Translations under genes and position numbers: made by a program | Assembly (NCBI GenBank): GCA_029249225.1 | Contig: JAQWHT010000048.1 | Coordinates: 1-53,073, forward strand | Direction of reading: 5' to 3' | From: Flavobacteriaceae bacterium | GTDB taxonomy: Bacteria > Bacteroidota > Bacteroidia > Flavobacteriales > Flavobacteriaceae | DNA: 53,073 bases | The notes under the pieces: generated by a model | The model's input: the letters and a program-made list of their open reading frames with translations, nothing else | Told to the model about the DNA's origin: nothing | The model's database searches: none | In this document: positions 16,532-24,849 of the stretch, piece by piece | How the letters are laid out: every line of letters starts with the position of its first letter | Position numbering within the stretch: the first letter of the stretch is position 1

Positions 16532-17806
16532 TTATTCGTTTGTTTGGATTAGGGATTGGTAAGTTGCAACTTTAAGGTCCTCTCTTAAACTCCATGGAGA
16601 ACCCATTAATTGGATCATTGACACCACAACTAGGTCCTCCGCAGGATCAATCCAAAAAACGGTTCCTGCTGCTCCGCCCCAATTATATTCTCCATCGCTA
16701 CCAATTACTCTGTTGTTGATGCTATTGGTTACGATTCCAAAACCGAGTCCAAAACCAAACCCATCAGACTGTGCCTTAGATAGAGGATTTTCTCCAGAGT
16801 TAACGGTATTGGTTAAACTTCCTTCGAGGTGGTTTTTAGTCATGAATTGAACAGTTTTAGGACCTAAAATTCGTTTTCCATTATAGATCCCACCATTTCT
16901 TAGACATTCAGTAAAAATCATATAATCCATCGCAGTAGAAACTAAACCTCCACCCCCTGAATACAGGCTTACTTTTTCATAATTACTCATTGCACTGTTC
17001 GGGTCAATCGGGAGGGTTTTGGGGGATTTCGTAGAAGCGTCAAAATAATGATTGGGTAAAAAACGGTCTGATTTATTTTTTGGGACTTCAAAAAAGGTAT
17101 CCTTCATTCCTAAAGGGTTAAAAATATGATCTTGAAAATAATCTTCTAACGATTTTCCAGACAGGCGTTCAACTATCAATCCAGTTAAATCAACCGCAAT
17201 TGAATAATGCCACTTTGTTCCGGGTTCAAACTTTAAAGGAAGCGCAGCAATCTTTTCTGTAAAATCATCTAAATCTTTTGATTCCCAAAGTTTTGCCTCA
17301 CCATACTTCTGATCTACCATGTCATTTGGATTGAATCCGTAGGAAAATCCAGCTGTGTGGGTAAGTAATTGCTGCATTGTCATTTTTTCTTCAGAAGAAA
17401 CGACTACACCTTTATCATTTAATACTTTAATATTTTCAAATTCAGGAATAAATTTTGTCACGGGATCGTTCAAATGAAATTTACCCTCTTCGTAAAGTTG
17501 CATAGCTGCTACAGCAGTTATTGGCTTGGTCATGGAGTAGATTCGGAAGAGATCATCTTTTTTCATTTTTGACTGATCATCAGCACCTCGATTACCAAAA
17601 GCTTCATAATATACAATTTTTCCATTCCTTGACACCATGGTAACAATGCCAGGAACCTTATTTGATTTTACATATTCTTCTGAAAGACTGGTAATTCGAT
17701 TGATCCTTTGGGAAGAAATACCAACTTTTTCAGGAGTGACTTCTTCTAACTGAGCAAGGGCACCCATCGTAGTAAAGAAAAATAAAAGAAAGAGATTTTT
17801 TTTCAT
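16532..17806 (-). CDS. Secreted beta-lactamase-family serine hydrolase (class C-like), copy 2
   Basis: 424 residues with a signal peptide to about residue 19 (GALAQ). The nucleophile motif SxxK is Ser91-Lys94 (IYSMTKPITAVAAMQ), the Tyr motif is WHYSIAVD and the third motif region is GGAAGTVFWIDP. Several EstB-like family members of this length act as esterases. It is first of a tandem pair, so the pair likely arose by duplication and then diverged. The upstream gene is the SOUL protein on the same strand, 61 bp away. Confidence 0.87.
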   Translation of the reverse strand: MKKNLFLLFFFTTMGALAQLEEVTPEKVGISSQRINRITSLSEEYVKSNKVPGIVTMVSRNGKIVYYEAFGNRGADDQSKMKKDDLFRIYSMTKPITAVAAMQLYEEGKFHLNDPVTKFIPEFENIKVLNDKGVVVSSEEKMTMQQLLTHTAGFSYGFNPNDMVDQKYGEAKLWESKDLDDFTEKIAALPLKFEPGTKWHYSIAVDLTGLIVERLSGKSLEDYFQDHIFNPLGMKDTFFEVPKNKSDRFLPNHYFDASTKSPKTLPIDPNSAMSNYEKVSLYSGGGGLVSTAMDYMIFTECLRNGGIYNGKRILGPKTVQFMTKNHLEGSLTNTVNSGENPLSKAQSDGFGFGLGFGIVTNSINNRVIGSDGEYNWGGAAGTVFWIDPAEDLVVVSMIQLMGSPWSLREDLKVATYQSLIQTNE

Positions 17807-17867
17807 GACGTTTGATTTACAGTTTGACTAAAAGTGGCATGAAAATATAAAATTTAAAGGGAGTATG

Positions 17868-18416
17868 CTAATTGTAAAGGACTTCAATAATAATTTCATT
17901 TCGACGATTATAAAATTTATAGGGGGAATTATATCCTAAGACAATAGGGTTGCCAATGACCTTGATTCCCAATTCTTCAAGAGACCCTTTGAGTAGATTG
18001 GAATAATAGTCTACTTTATTTAAATTAGAATAACCCCCGTATTGGATTACAGCGAAGTAAGCTTCTTTTGATTGAATAATTTCTACATTTTTATTTCTTG
18101 GACTGGGGGGTTTCTTTAAGTTGCCTGGCAATACAAACGCCATTTTATTTTTGTCTTTAGTTTGTTCCATGTGAACAGGAGTGGTCATTGCAATTTTAAG
18201 ATTGGATTCGTTTGCCCCTGAAATATATCGAAACAATTTTCTAAAATTTTGGGTTGAGCCAGGGCTACTTTCAGTCTGTGCCATAATAACCGATGGATAG
18301 TATCTCAGCTCGAAATCGTCGTAGTTTTTAAGAAGTTCATACGGTTGGGTTTCATAGCCTTGTATCATAACTAAAAAAATTAAATAGGAAAAAAAATGCA
18401 CTACTAGAAATTTCAA
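17868..18416 (-). CDS. SOUL heme-binding family protein
   Basis: 182 residues. A short hydrophobic N-terminus (about 5-19) could be a signal or anchor. The rest follows the SOUL/HBP pattern: YELLKNYDDFELRYYPSVIMA near residues 26-46, IAMTTPVHMEQ near 75-85, MAFVLPGNLKKPPSP, then FAVIQYGGY and GYNSPYKFYNRRNEIIIEV at the end. SOUL proteins bind heme or other tetrapyrroles; a bacterial role is not settled. It is divergent from the fucose operon, with 259 bp between them. Confidence 0.87.
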   Translation of the reverse strand: MKFLVVHFFSYLIFLVMIQGYETQPYELLKNYDDFELRYYPSVIMAQTESSPGSTQNFRKLFRYISGANESNLKIAMTTPVHMEQTKDKNKMAFVLPGNLKKPPSPRNKNVEIIQSKEAYFAVIQYGGYSNLNKVDYYSNLLKGSLEELGIKVIGNPIVLGYNSPYKFYNRRNEIIIEVLYN

Positions 18417-18531
18417 ATCAAATTCAAGTTAGTGAATTCAATAAGGATGTAATGAGTAAACGCAGTGAAACATTTTATAAATAAAAGCGAAAGTAGGTGA
18501 TAAATGGGTTCCTAATGTCTATTTTTGCCAT

Positions 18532-18556
18532 GTAGGGCTTCACACCCTACTTTTTT
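18532..18556 (+). terminator. Terminator-like hairpin in the fucose operon leader region, first
   Basis: GTAGGG (18532-18537) and CCCTAC (18545-18550) form a perfect 6-bp stem with a 7-nt loop, followed by TTTTTT on the plus strand. No plus-strand gene lies upstream, so it should serve either a small RNA from the 18420-18530 interval or an attenuated leader. A TATTTTTG box at 18520-18527 lies just before it. Confidence 0.6.
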
Positions 18557-18604
18557 AAAAGGGTAACAAGGCTATGGTTGGCTTGAATTACCCTTTTATT
18601 TTTT
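18557..18604 (+). terminator. Terminator-like hairpin in the fucose operon leader region, second
   Basis: AAAAGGGTAA (18557-18566) pairs perfectly with TTACCCTTTT (18588-18597) around a 21-nt loop, and ATTTTTTT follows. It sits directly after the first hairpin and just before the operon promoter, so it may be a back-up terminator insulating the operon. Confidence 0.6.
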
Positions 18605-18611
18605 TAAAAGG

Positions 18612-18641
18612 TTGTGGAAGTCGTTCTATTGTGTATTTTTA
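18612..18641 (+). promoter_or_regulatory. Bacteroidota-type promoter of the fucose operon
   Basis: TTG at 18612-18614, a 19-bp spacer and TATTTTTA at 18634-18641 match the -33 TTG / -7 TAnnTTTG consensus at seven of eight -7 positions if the last base is not counted. Transcription would begin near 18647, giving a leader of about 30 nt before the ATG at 18676. Confidence 0.6.
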
Positions 18642-18675
18642 GTGTTGCAGAATAACTTAAACGAAAGCAGTTGAA

Positions 18676-19458
18676 ATGGCTATATTCAATCTAAAAGGGA
18701 AGACGGCAATAATTACAGGAGGGGGAAGCGGTATAGGAAAAGCAATTGCAAGCACTTTTGCAGAAAATGGAGCCTCAGTTCATATTTTAGAATCAGACTT
18801 AAATGCTGCTAACCAAACACTCAACGAAATTCAAAAATCAGGCTTTAAAGCGATTGCTCATTGCGTGGATGTTTCAAAATACGAACAAGTACTTGATGTT
18901 GTTCAGGGTATAGGATCACAAGAATCTGTAGATCTTTTGGTTAATAATGCTGGGATAGCACACGTTGGAACAGTTGAATCAACTGAGGAAGCAGATTTTG
19001 ACCGATTATATAGCGTCAATGTAAAGGGAATTTTCAATTGCATAAAAGCATGTATCCCTTTGATGAAAAAAGCAGGAAAGGGATCTATACTGAATATGGG
19101 CTCAGTCGCGGCTTCAGTAGGGATCAAAGATCGCTTTGCATATTCAATGACCAAAGGGGCTGTATTATCTATGACTTATTCTATAGCCAAGGATTATTTA
19201 GCTTCAAATATTCGTTGTAATTCTATTTCACCTGCTCGAGTACACACTCCTTTTGTAGAAGGCTTCATCAAAAAAAATTATCCTGGACAAGAAGATGAAA
19301 TGTTTGGAAAACTTTCAAAAACACAACCTATTGGTAGGATGGGTACACCAATCGAAATTGCCTCACTTGCCTTATTTTTATGTTCAGATGAGGCAGGGTT
19401 TATTACAGGAACAGATTATCCTATAGATGGAGGATTTATAAAATTAAACGGAAAATAA
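18676..19458 (+). CDS. SDR dehydrogenase, probable 2-keto-3-deoxy-L-fuconate dehydrogenase
   Basis: 260 residues, a classical short-chain dehydrogenase: TGGGSGIG at 14-21, NNAG at 90-93, Ser143, and Tyr156-Lys160 in YSMTK. Its position at the head of an operon with a lactonase, an FAH-family hydrolase, a second SDR and FucP points to oxidation of 2-keto-3-deoxy-L-fuconate to 2,4-diketo-3-deoxy-L-fuconate, the step before cleavage in the non-phosphorylative fucose route. First gene after the promoter at 18612; the next gene starts 12 bp after its stop. Confidence 0.82.
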   Translation: MAIFNLKGKTAIITGGGSGIGKAIASTFAENGASVHILESDLNAANQTLNEIQKSGFKAIAHCVDVSKYEQVLDVVQGIGSQESVDLLVNNAGIAHVGTVESTEEADFDRLYSVNVKGIFNCIKACIPLMKKAGKGSILNMGSVAASVGIKDRFAYSMTKGAVLSMTYSIAKDYLASNIRCNSISPARVHTPFVEGFIKKNYPGQEDEMFGKLSKTQPIGRMGTPIEIASLALFLCSDEAGFITGTDYPIDGGFIKLNGK

Positions 19459-19470
19459 AGATTTAATAGA

Positions 19471-20334
19471 ATGAAATTAATTCGATTTGGAAATAAGGGA
19501 AATGAAAAGCCAGCAATTCAACTTCAAAATGGTAAACGTATCGATGTTAGCAGCTTTATAACGGACTACGATGAAAATTTTTTTGGAACTGGTGGAATAC
19601 AAAGACTCCAAGCTTGGTTAGAAAACAACCAATCGAAATGTCCTGAAATAAATGAAGACATTCGCTTGGGAGCACCTGTAGTACGTCCTTCTAAAATAGT
19701 ATGCGTAGGGTTAAATTATGCCAAACATGCTGAAGAAAGCGGAATGGAGCCTCCAAAAGAACCGGTTTTATTTTTTAAAGCAACCTCAGCTATTGTTGGG
19801 CCTCATGATGATATTGTTATACCCAAAGGGAGTGTTAAAACTGATTGGGAAGTTGAACTGGCTATTGTCATTGGAGCAAAAGCCTCATATGTAAGTGAAA
19901 AAGAAGCATTGAATCATGTGGCAGGATATGTACTTCACAACGATGTGAGTGAACGTGAATTTCAGATAGAGCGTTCCGGCCAATGGGTAAAGGGAAAAAG
20001 TTGTGATACTTTTGCACCTCTAGGGCCATTCATTGCTACTCCCGATGAGGTGGGTAATCCAAATAATTTACGACTGTGGTTAAAATTGAATGGTCAAACC
20101 ATGCAAGACAGTAATACTTCTGATTTTATTTTTAATGTTCAAGAGGTAATCAGTCACATAAGCCAATTTATGACCTTACTCCCTGGAGATATTATTTCCA
20201 CCGGGACACCTTTTGGCGTAGGTTTAGGGCTAAATCCCCCAAAATATTTGATCCCCGGTGATGAAGTTGAACTAGGAATCGAAGGTTTGGGGATTTCAAA
20301 ACAAAAAGTAGTTGCATATTCAGCAAAAGTATGA
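19471..20334 (+). CDS. FAH-family hydrolase, probable 2,4-diketo-3-deoxy-L-fuconate hydrolase
   Basis: 287 residues, fumarylacetoacetate hydrolase fold. Family features are IVCVGLNYAKHAEE near residues 72-85, FFKATSAIVGPHDDI, DWEVELAIVIG (metal-binding acidic residues), GYVLHNDVSERE and the late GDIISTGTPFGVG. In the non-phosphorylative L-fucose pathway this enzyme splits the diketo acid into pyruvate and L-lactate. Many members are misannotated as ureidoglycolate lyase. Its last four bases overlap the start of the next gene (ATGA), so the two are translationally coupled. Confidence 0.85.
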   Translation: MKLIRFGNKGNEKPAIQLQNGKRIDVSSFITDYDENFFGTGGIQRLQAWLENNQSKCPEINEDIRLGAPVVRPSKIVCVGLNYAKHAEESGMEPPKEPVLFFKATSAIVGPHDDIVIPKGSVKTDWEVELAIVIGAKASYVSEKEALNHVAGYVLHNDVSEREFQIERSGQWVKGKSCDTFAPLGPFIATPDEVGNPNNLRLWLKLNGQTMQDSNTSDFIFNVQEVISHISQFMTLLPGDIISTGTPFGVGLGLNPPKYLIPGDEVELGIEGLGISKQKVVAYSAKV

Positions 20335-21161
20335 GAATAGATTCCCATCAACACTTTTGGAAGTTTGATAAATCCAGACATGCCTGGATAGATGATTCAA
20401 TGGTTGTCCTCAAAAGAGATTTTCTTCCTAACGATTTAGAAACTCATTTAGACCAGCATTCTCTTGACGGTTGTGTATTAGTTCAAGTAGATCAGTCAGA
20501 AGCTGAAACAGAATATCTACTTTCCTTGGCAGCTCAACATTCATTTATCAAAGCAGTAATTGGATGGGTAGATCTAGGCGCAAAAAATGTGAACGACCGC
20601 TTAAGGTTTTATGCTCAAAACCCTTATTTCAAAGGTGTAAGACATATTGTTCAGTCTGAAAAGCCTGATTTTCTTTTGGGGGCTGACTTTCAAAATGGAA
20701 TTAGTAAGCTGGAAAGTTTAAATCTTACGTTTGATGTTTTAATCTACCCGAGTCAGTTGGAATCAGCAATCCAACTCGCTACTTCATTTCCAAATCAAAA
20801 ATTTGTCTTGGATCATTTAGCCAAACCCTATATTAAAGATCAGAAAATTTCAGATTGGAAAGAAAAGATTCAACGATTAGCATTATCACCTTTTGTGTCA
20901 TGTAAAATTTCAGGACTGCTTACTGAAGCAGATCTTAATCAATGGGAAAAAGACGATTTTATTCCCTATTTGGATATCGTCTTTGAGGCTTTTGGTGAAG
21001 ATCGTGTCCTTTTTGGATCTGATTGGCCAGTTTGTCTTCTTGCTGGGACTTACGATGAGGTTCTTGATTTGGTTTCCTCTTATTCAGCAAGTTTTTCAGA
21101 AGAAAAAAAGAAAAAGCTTTTTGGAGACAACGCTGTAAGAATTTATAATATCACAGAATAA
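20331..21161 (+). CDS. Amidohydrolase, probable L-fucono-1,5-lactonase
   Basis: 276 residues, amidohydrolase_2 family. The opening RIDSHQHFWKF (residues 2-12) carries the HxH metal/catalytic motif. FKGVRHIVQSEK, FVLDHLAKP and VLFGSDWPVCLLAG hold the later His and Asp residues. Members of this size in fucose and rhamnose clusters open the sugar lactone to the acid. It would hydrolyse L-fuconolactone made by the downstream SDR. It overlaps the FAH gene by 4 bp and is 6 bp from the next gene. Confidence 0.85.
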   Translation: MRIDSHQHFWKFDKSRHAWIDDSMVVLKRDFLPNDLETHLDQHSLDGCVLVQVDQSEAETEYLLSLAAQHSFIKAVIGWVDLGAKNVNDRLRFYAQNPYFKGVRHIVQSEKPDFLLGADFQNGISKLESLNLTFDVLIYPSQLESAIQLATSFPNQKFVLDHLAKPYIKDQKISDWKEKIQRLALSPFVSCKISGLLTEADLNQWEKDDFIPYLDIVFEAFGEDRVLFGSDWPVCLLAGTYDEVLDLVSSYSASFSEEKKKKLFGDNAVRIYNITE

Positions 21162-21167
21162 GAAAAA

Positions 21168-21947
21168 ATGGACTTACAACTAAAAGACAAAGTAATCATT
21201 GTAACTGGGGGGTCTAAAGGAGTCGGTTTTGGGATTTGTGAACAATTGATTAAAGAGGGTGCCCTACCAGTAATAGTTGGAAGAAATAAAACCACTATAC
21301 TTCAAGCGATAAAGACCCTTGAGACTTCTGGAGCAAAAGTTGGACATGCTTATGCTGAACTTACCGACCCAGAAGCATGTAGAAATGCAGTAGAACAAAT
21401 AGAACAGCAATACGGGATGATTGATGGCTTGGTTAACAATGCAGGAGTCAATGATGGAGTCAGTCTTGAGAAAGGTGATTTTGACTCATTTACTCAATCC
21501 ATTCATCGCAATCTGACGCATTATTTTATGATGGCACACTATAGTCTTCCTGCCTTGAAAAAATCAAAAGGTGCAATTGTCAACATAGGTTCAAAAACTT
21601 CAGTTACAGGCCAAGGTGGAACTTCAGCATATGCGGCAGCGAATGGAGGAAGAAATGCCTTGACACGAGAATGGGCGGTAGAGTTATTACCTTACTCAAT
21701 TAGGGTCAACGCTGTTATCGTAGCAGAATGCTACACACCGCTTTATCAAAAATGGATTAAAACTTTTCCAAATCCCGAGGAAAAATTAAAAACAATTGAA
21801 GCCAACATCCCCTTAGAAAATAGAATGACTTCTGCTTCAGAAATTGGGAGTGCAGTTGCCTTTCTTCTTTCAAGACAATCAAGTCATACGACTGGTCAAC
21901 TTTTTTTCGTGGATGGGGGGTATACCCACTTAGACCGATCACTATAA
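21168..21947 (+). CDS. SDR dehydrogenase, probable L-fucose dehydrogenase, YxxxN variant
   Basis: 259 residues. The Rossmann site TGGSKGVG is at 13-20, NNAGV at 90-94 and Ser at about 142-145. The catalytic Tyr is Tyr155 in SAYAAANGGRNALTREWA, but the residue four positions later is Asn159 (codon aat) where nearly all active SDRs have Lys. By position in the operon it should oxidise L-fucose to the lactone. The flanking motif (GQGGTSAYAA…ALTREWAVEL) is typical of sugar dehydrogenases of this subgroup. Either another residue replaces the Lys or the protein has altered activity. Confidence 0.78.
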   Translation: MDLQLKDKVIIVTGGSKGVGFGICEQLIKEGALPVIVGRNKTTILQAIKTLETSGAKVGHAYAELTDPEACRNAVEQIEQQYGMIDGLVNNAGVNDGVSLEKGDFDSFTQSIHRNLTHYFMMAHYSLPALKKSKGAIVNIGSKTSVTGQGGTSAYAAANGGRNALTREWAVELLPYSIRVNAVIVAECYTPLYQKWIKTFPNPEEKLKTIEANIPLENRMTSASEIGSAVAFLLSRQSSHTTGQLFFVDGGYTHLDRSL

Positions 21948-21956
21948 GCTATAAAT

Positions 21957-23273
21957 ATGAATTTAAATAAAAAAGTTGCAGTAGTTCCAAAAGAATTGTT
22001 CGTTCCGTTTATTTTAATTACTTCTCTATTTGCACTCTGGGGTTTTGCAAATGACATTACCAATCCCATGGTTTCTGCATTCAAAAAAGTATTGGAACTC
22101 AATAATACTGAAGCCTCTTGGGTTCAAGCGGCTTTTTACGGAGGGTATTTTACTATGGCGCTTCCTGCTGCTTTTGTAGTTAAAAAATATTCATACAAAA
22201 CAGGAATATTAGTAGGTCTTGGCCTCTATGCTATCGGGGCACTTTTATTTTATCCTGCAACAGCTCTAGAAAATTACATCTTCTTTTTAGCAGCCTTGTA
22301 CATTCTCACTTTTGGGTTAGCTTTTTTAGAAACGACTTCAAATCCTTTCATTCTCTCTATGGGCGATGAAGCTACAGCAACACAGCGTTTGAATCTTGCA
22401 CAGGCATTCAACCCTATGGGAGCTCTAATGGGTTTACTAGTTGCTCAAACTTTTATCTTAGGATCTTTACAGTCCGATGATGTTGATGCTCAAGGAAATG
22501 GAATTTATGAAACTTTATCTTCCTCTGCTAAAGCTGCGGTAAAGACAGCAGATCTTGAATTGATTCGGAATCCATACGTAGCTCTTGGTGTTTTTGTAAC
22601 GGCACTTTTAGTGCTTATAGCTTTTGTCAAAATGCCAAATGAAACCGAGCATAAAAAGGTTACAAGTATGTGGGACTCCATCAAGAGAATTTACAAGAAA
22701 GAGCATTTTGTAGGAGGAGTTATTGCACAACTCTTTTATGTTGGTGCACAAATTATGTGTTGGACTTACATATACCAATACGCCGAAAATATAGGAATCG
22801 AGAACAAAAATGCAGTGAATTATGCTTATGCTGCACTGATACTTTTTTTACTTGGAAGATTTTTATGTACATATTTATTAAAATTTATCAATTCAGGGAA
22901 GTTGCTGATGACCTTAGGACTCCTGGCTGTGGTATGTTGTATTGGAATAATTTTTATTCAAGGGATTGGAGGGCTGTATGCTCTAGTTTTAACCTCGTTT
23001 TGCATGTCGTTGATGTTCCCAACCATCTATGGAATTGCACTAAACGGATTAGGGGAAGATGCCAAACCTGCTTCTGCATTTTTGGTAATGGCAATTGTAG
23101 GAGGTGCATTTATGCCGATTCTACAGGGTATGATTTTGGATATTGGTGGTCAGGGGTATAGCGATGTTTCAATTGTCGGTGTTTCAGAAGTTAATTTTTC
23201 ATTTATTTTACCTTTAGTCTGTTTTCTTGTAGTTTCTGTGTACGGTTTTAGAAGCTTAAAATGGACTACTTAA
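21957..23273 (+). CDS. fucP: L-fucose:proton symporter, FucP type
   Basis: 438 residues, MFS FHS family with about 12 helices. It opens with PFILITSLFALWGFANDITN (19-38), the family motif of sugar-contacting residues, followed by FKKVLELNNTEASWVQAAFYGGY. Other family blocks are GLAFLETTSNPFI and SLMFPTIYGIALNGLGE near the C-terminal half. It imports L-fucose in symport with protons. The operon supplies the enzymes that act on it, which supports fucose over glucose or galactose. Nine bases separate it from the dehydrogenase. Confidence 0.88.
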   Translation: MNLNKKVAVVPKELFVPFILITSLFALWGFANDITNPMVSAFKKVLELNNTEASWVQAAFYGGYFTMALPAAFVVKKYSYKTGILVGLGLYAIGALLFYPATALENYIFFLAALYILTFGLAFLETTSNPFILSMGDEATATQRLNLAQAFNPMGALMGLLVAQTFILGSLQSDDVDAQGNGIYETLSSSAKAAVKTADLELIRNPYVALGVFVTALLVLIAFVKMPNETEHKKVTSMWDSIKRIYKKEHFVGGVIAQLFYVGAQIMCWTYIYQYAENIGIENKNAVNYAYAALILFLLGRFLCTYLLKFINSGKLLMTLGLLAVVCCIGIIFIQGIGGLYALVLTSFCMSLMFPTIYGIALNGLGEDAKPASAFLVMAIVGGAFMPILQGMILDIGGQGYSDVSIVGVSEVNFSFILPLVCFLVVSVYGFRSLKWTT

Positions 23274-23274
23274 G

Positions 23275-23616
23275 ATGAAAAATAAAAGAAAAAAATATTG
23301 TTTTGCCCTAGACCTAAAAAATAAACCAGAGTTGATTGACACCTATGTCGAACAGCATCAAAAAGTATGGCCTGAAATACTTGATCAGATCAAGTCAACA
23401 GGGGTTTTATCTATGGAAATATACCAGGTTTCCAACCGATTATTTATGATTATGGAAACCGAACCTGATTTTTCACTTGCAAAGAAGCAGCAACAAGATT
23501 CAGCCGACCTCAAAGTTCAAGAGTGGGAAACCTTAATGGCCAAATATCAGCAAGCATTGCCTTGTGCAAAACCTGGAGAAAAGTGGGTCTTGATGGATCA
23601 AATCTTTAAATTATAA
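23275..23616 (+). CDS. L-rhamnose/L-fucose mutarotase family protein
   Basis: 113 residues. YCFALDLKNKPELIDTYVEQ (8-27) and HQKVWPEI with the conserved His and Trp, then MEIYQVSNRLFMIMET, match the RhaM family (usually about 104-115 residues). It interconverts sugar anomers. Next to fucP, 1 bp after its stop, the substrate is probably L-fucose. Cytoplasmic, dimeric alpha-beta barrel by family. Confidence 0.85.
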   Translation: MKNKRKKYCFALDLKNKPELIDTYVEQHQKVWPEILDQIKSTGVLSMEIYQVSNRLFMIMETEPDFSLAKKQQQDSADLKVQEWETLMAKYQQALPCAKPGEKWVLMDQIFKL

Positions 23617-23618
23617 AA

Positions 23619-24746
23619 ATGTTGAGTTATTGGGAACAATCAGCAATGCTTGATTATGACTTTATTGTTTTGGGAGGAGGTATAACAGGAATGTTTTGTG
23701 CTTTGACCTATCGAAAGGAATACCCTAAAGCAAAAATTGGAATCTTAGAGCGTGGGCTATTTTCCTCAGGTGCGAGTACTAAAAATGCTGGATTTACTTG
23801 TTTTGGATCACTTTCTGAATTGGTAGACGATACACGTCACATGAGTACTCAAGAACTCATTGGTCTAGTTCAGTTAAGACTCGAGGGCCTTTCACTTCTA
23901 AAGCAAACTTTAGGAGAAAAAAATATTGATTTCCAAACATATGGTGGGTACGAACTCTTTTTCGATAAAGCACCGAAGTCACTTGAACGAATCGATGAAA
24001 TTAATAGGCTTTTATACCCCCTCTTTGATGCCAATGTTTACCAATCTAGTAATGCCAAAATTGAATCTTATGGATTGAGTAAAACACATATTCATCATTT
24101 AATTGAAAACCCATTTGAAGGTCAGATTCATACCGGTAAAATGATGCGTACCCTAAGAGCAAAAATTAACCTAAAGGATATTGACTTTTTTTCTCAAGTT
24201 GAGGTTACAGCGTTTGATTTGAATAAAAATAAATCAGCCCTTAGCCTCAAATTAAAAGATCAACAGATTGAATTACAAACTCGAAAGTTGGCTCTTTGTA
24301 CTAATGCATTTACAAAACGGTTTTTTCCACAAATCGAATTGAATCCTGGGAGAGGCATGCTCATCCTTACAAAACCTTTAACAAACTTAAAACTAAAAGG
24401 CGCATTTCATTATAAAGAAGGATATTATTATTTCAGAAATATTGAAAATAGAATTTTGTTGGGAGGAGGAAGAGAATTAGATCTTCAGCAAGAGACCACT
24501 ACAGAATTTGGTTTAAACCAGAGGATAAAACAACAATTAATTGACGATCTAGACCATTTTATTTGCCCTGAGAAAAGCTATGAAATAGAAACTGAATGGT
24601 CTGGTATTATGGCTTTTGGGAAAAAAAAATTACCATTAATTGAAAAAAAAGGAGATCACATTGCCTTGGGAGTTCGTCTGGGTGGAATGGGAGTTGCCAT
24701 TGGCAGTAAGATTGGAGAAGCAACTGCCAAGCTTTTATTTGATTAA
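23619..24746 (+). CDS. FAD-dependent oxidoreductase, DAO family
   Basis: 375 residues. The FAD-binding start is DFIVLGGGITGMFCALTY (about 13-30), and the end RLGGMGVAIGSKIGE is the second FAD contact of the D-amino acid oxidase fold. NPGRGMLILTKPL and GYYYFRNIENRILLGGGRELD are typical of DAO-family sugar-operon members. It closes the fucose operon (2 bp after the mutarotase). Its substrate is unknown; since the pathway ends in L-lactate and pyruvate, oxidation of a hydroxy acid is one idea. A weak hairpin with a T run at about 24800-24825 may end the operon. Confidence 0.75.
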   Translation: MLSYWEQSAMLDYDFIVLGGGITGMFCALTYRKEYPKAKIGILERGLFSSGASTKNAGFTCFGSLSELVDDTRHMSTQELIGLVQLRLEGLSLLKQTLGEKNIDFQTYGGYELFFDKAPKSLERIDEINRLLYPLFDANVYQSSNAKIESYGLSKTHIHHLIENPFEGQIHTGKMMRTLRAKINLKDIDFFSQVEVTAFDLNKNKSALSLKLKDQQIELQTRKLALCTNAFTKRFFPQIELNPGRGMLILTKPLTNLKLKGAFHYKEGYYYFRNIENRILLGGGRELDLQQETTTEFGLNQRIKQQLIDDLDHFICPEKSYEIETEWSGIMAFGKKKLPLIEKKGDHIALGVRLGGMGVAIGSKIGEATAKLLFD

Positions 24747-24849
24747 GTTCCTCCTCAGAAGTTAAGAGTAAGATCATTCTCGTTTTGTAATTTTAATCGA
24801 AGTCTAAAAATTCGACTTTTTATTTTAAATAAATTCAATTTCTATTTTA

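Noticed and set aside
15363-17806. The two serine hydrolases as beta-lactam resistance genes
   Set aside because: Third motif does not match KTG, and most family members with this layout are esterases or peptidases.
22670-23161. 163-residue plus-strand ORF inside fucP
   Set aside because: Cys-rich, no domain pattern, fully inside a well-recognised transporter gene in another frame.
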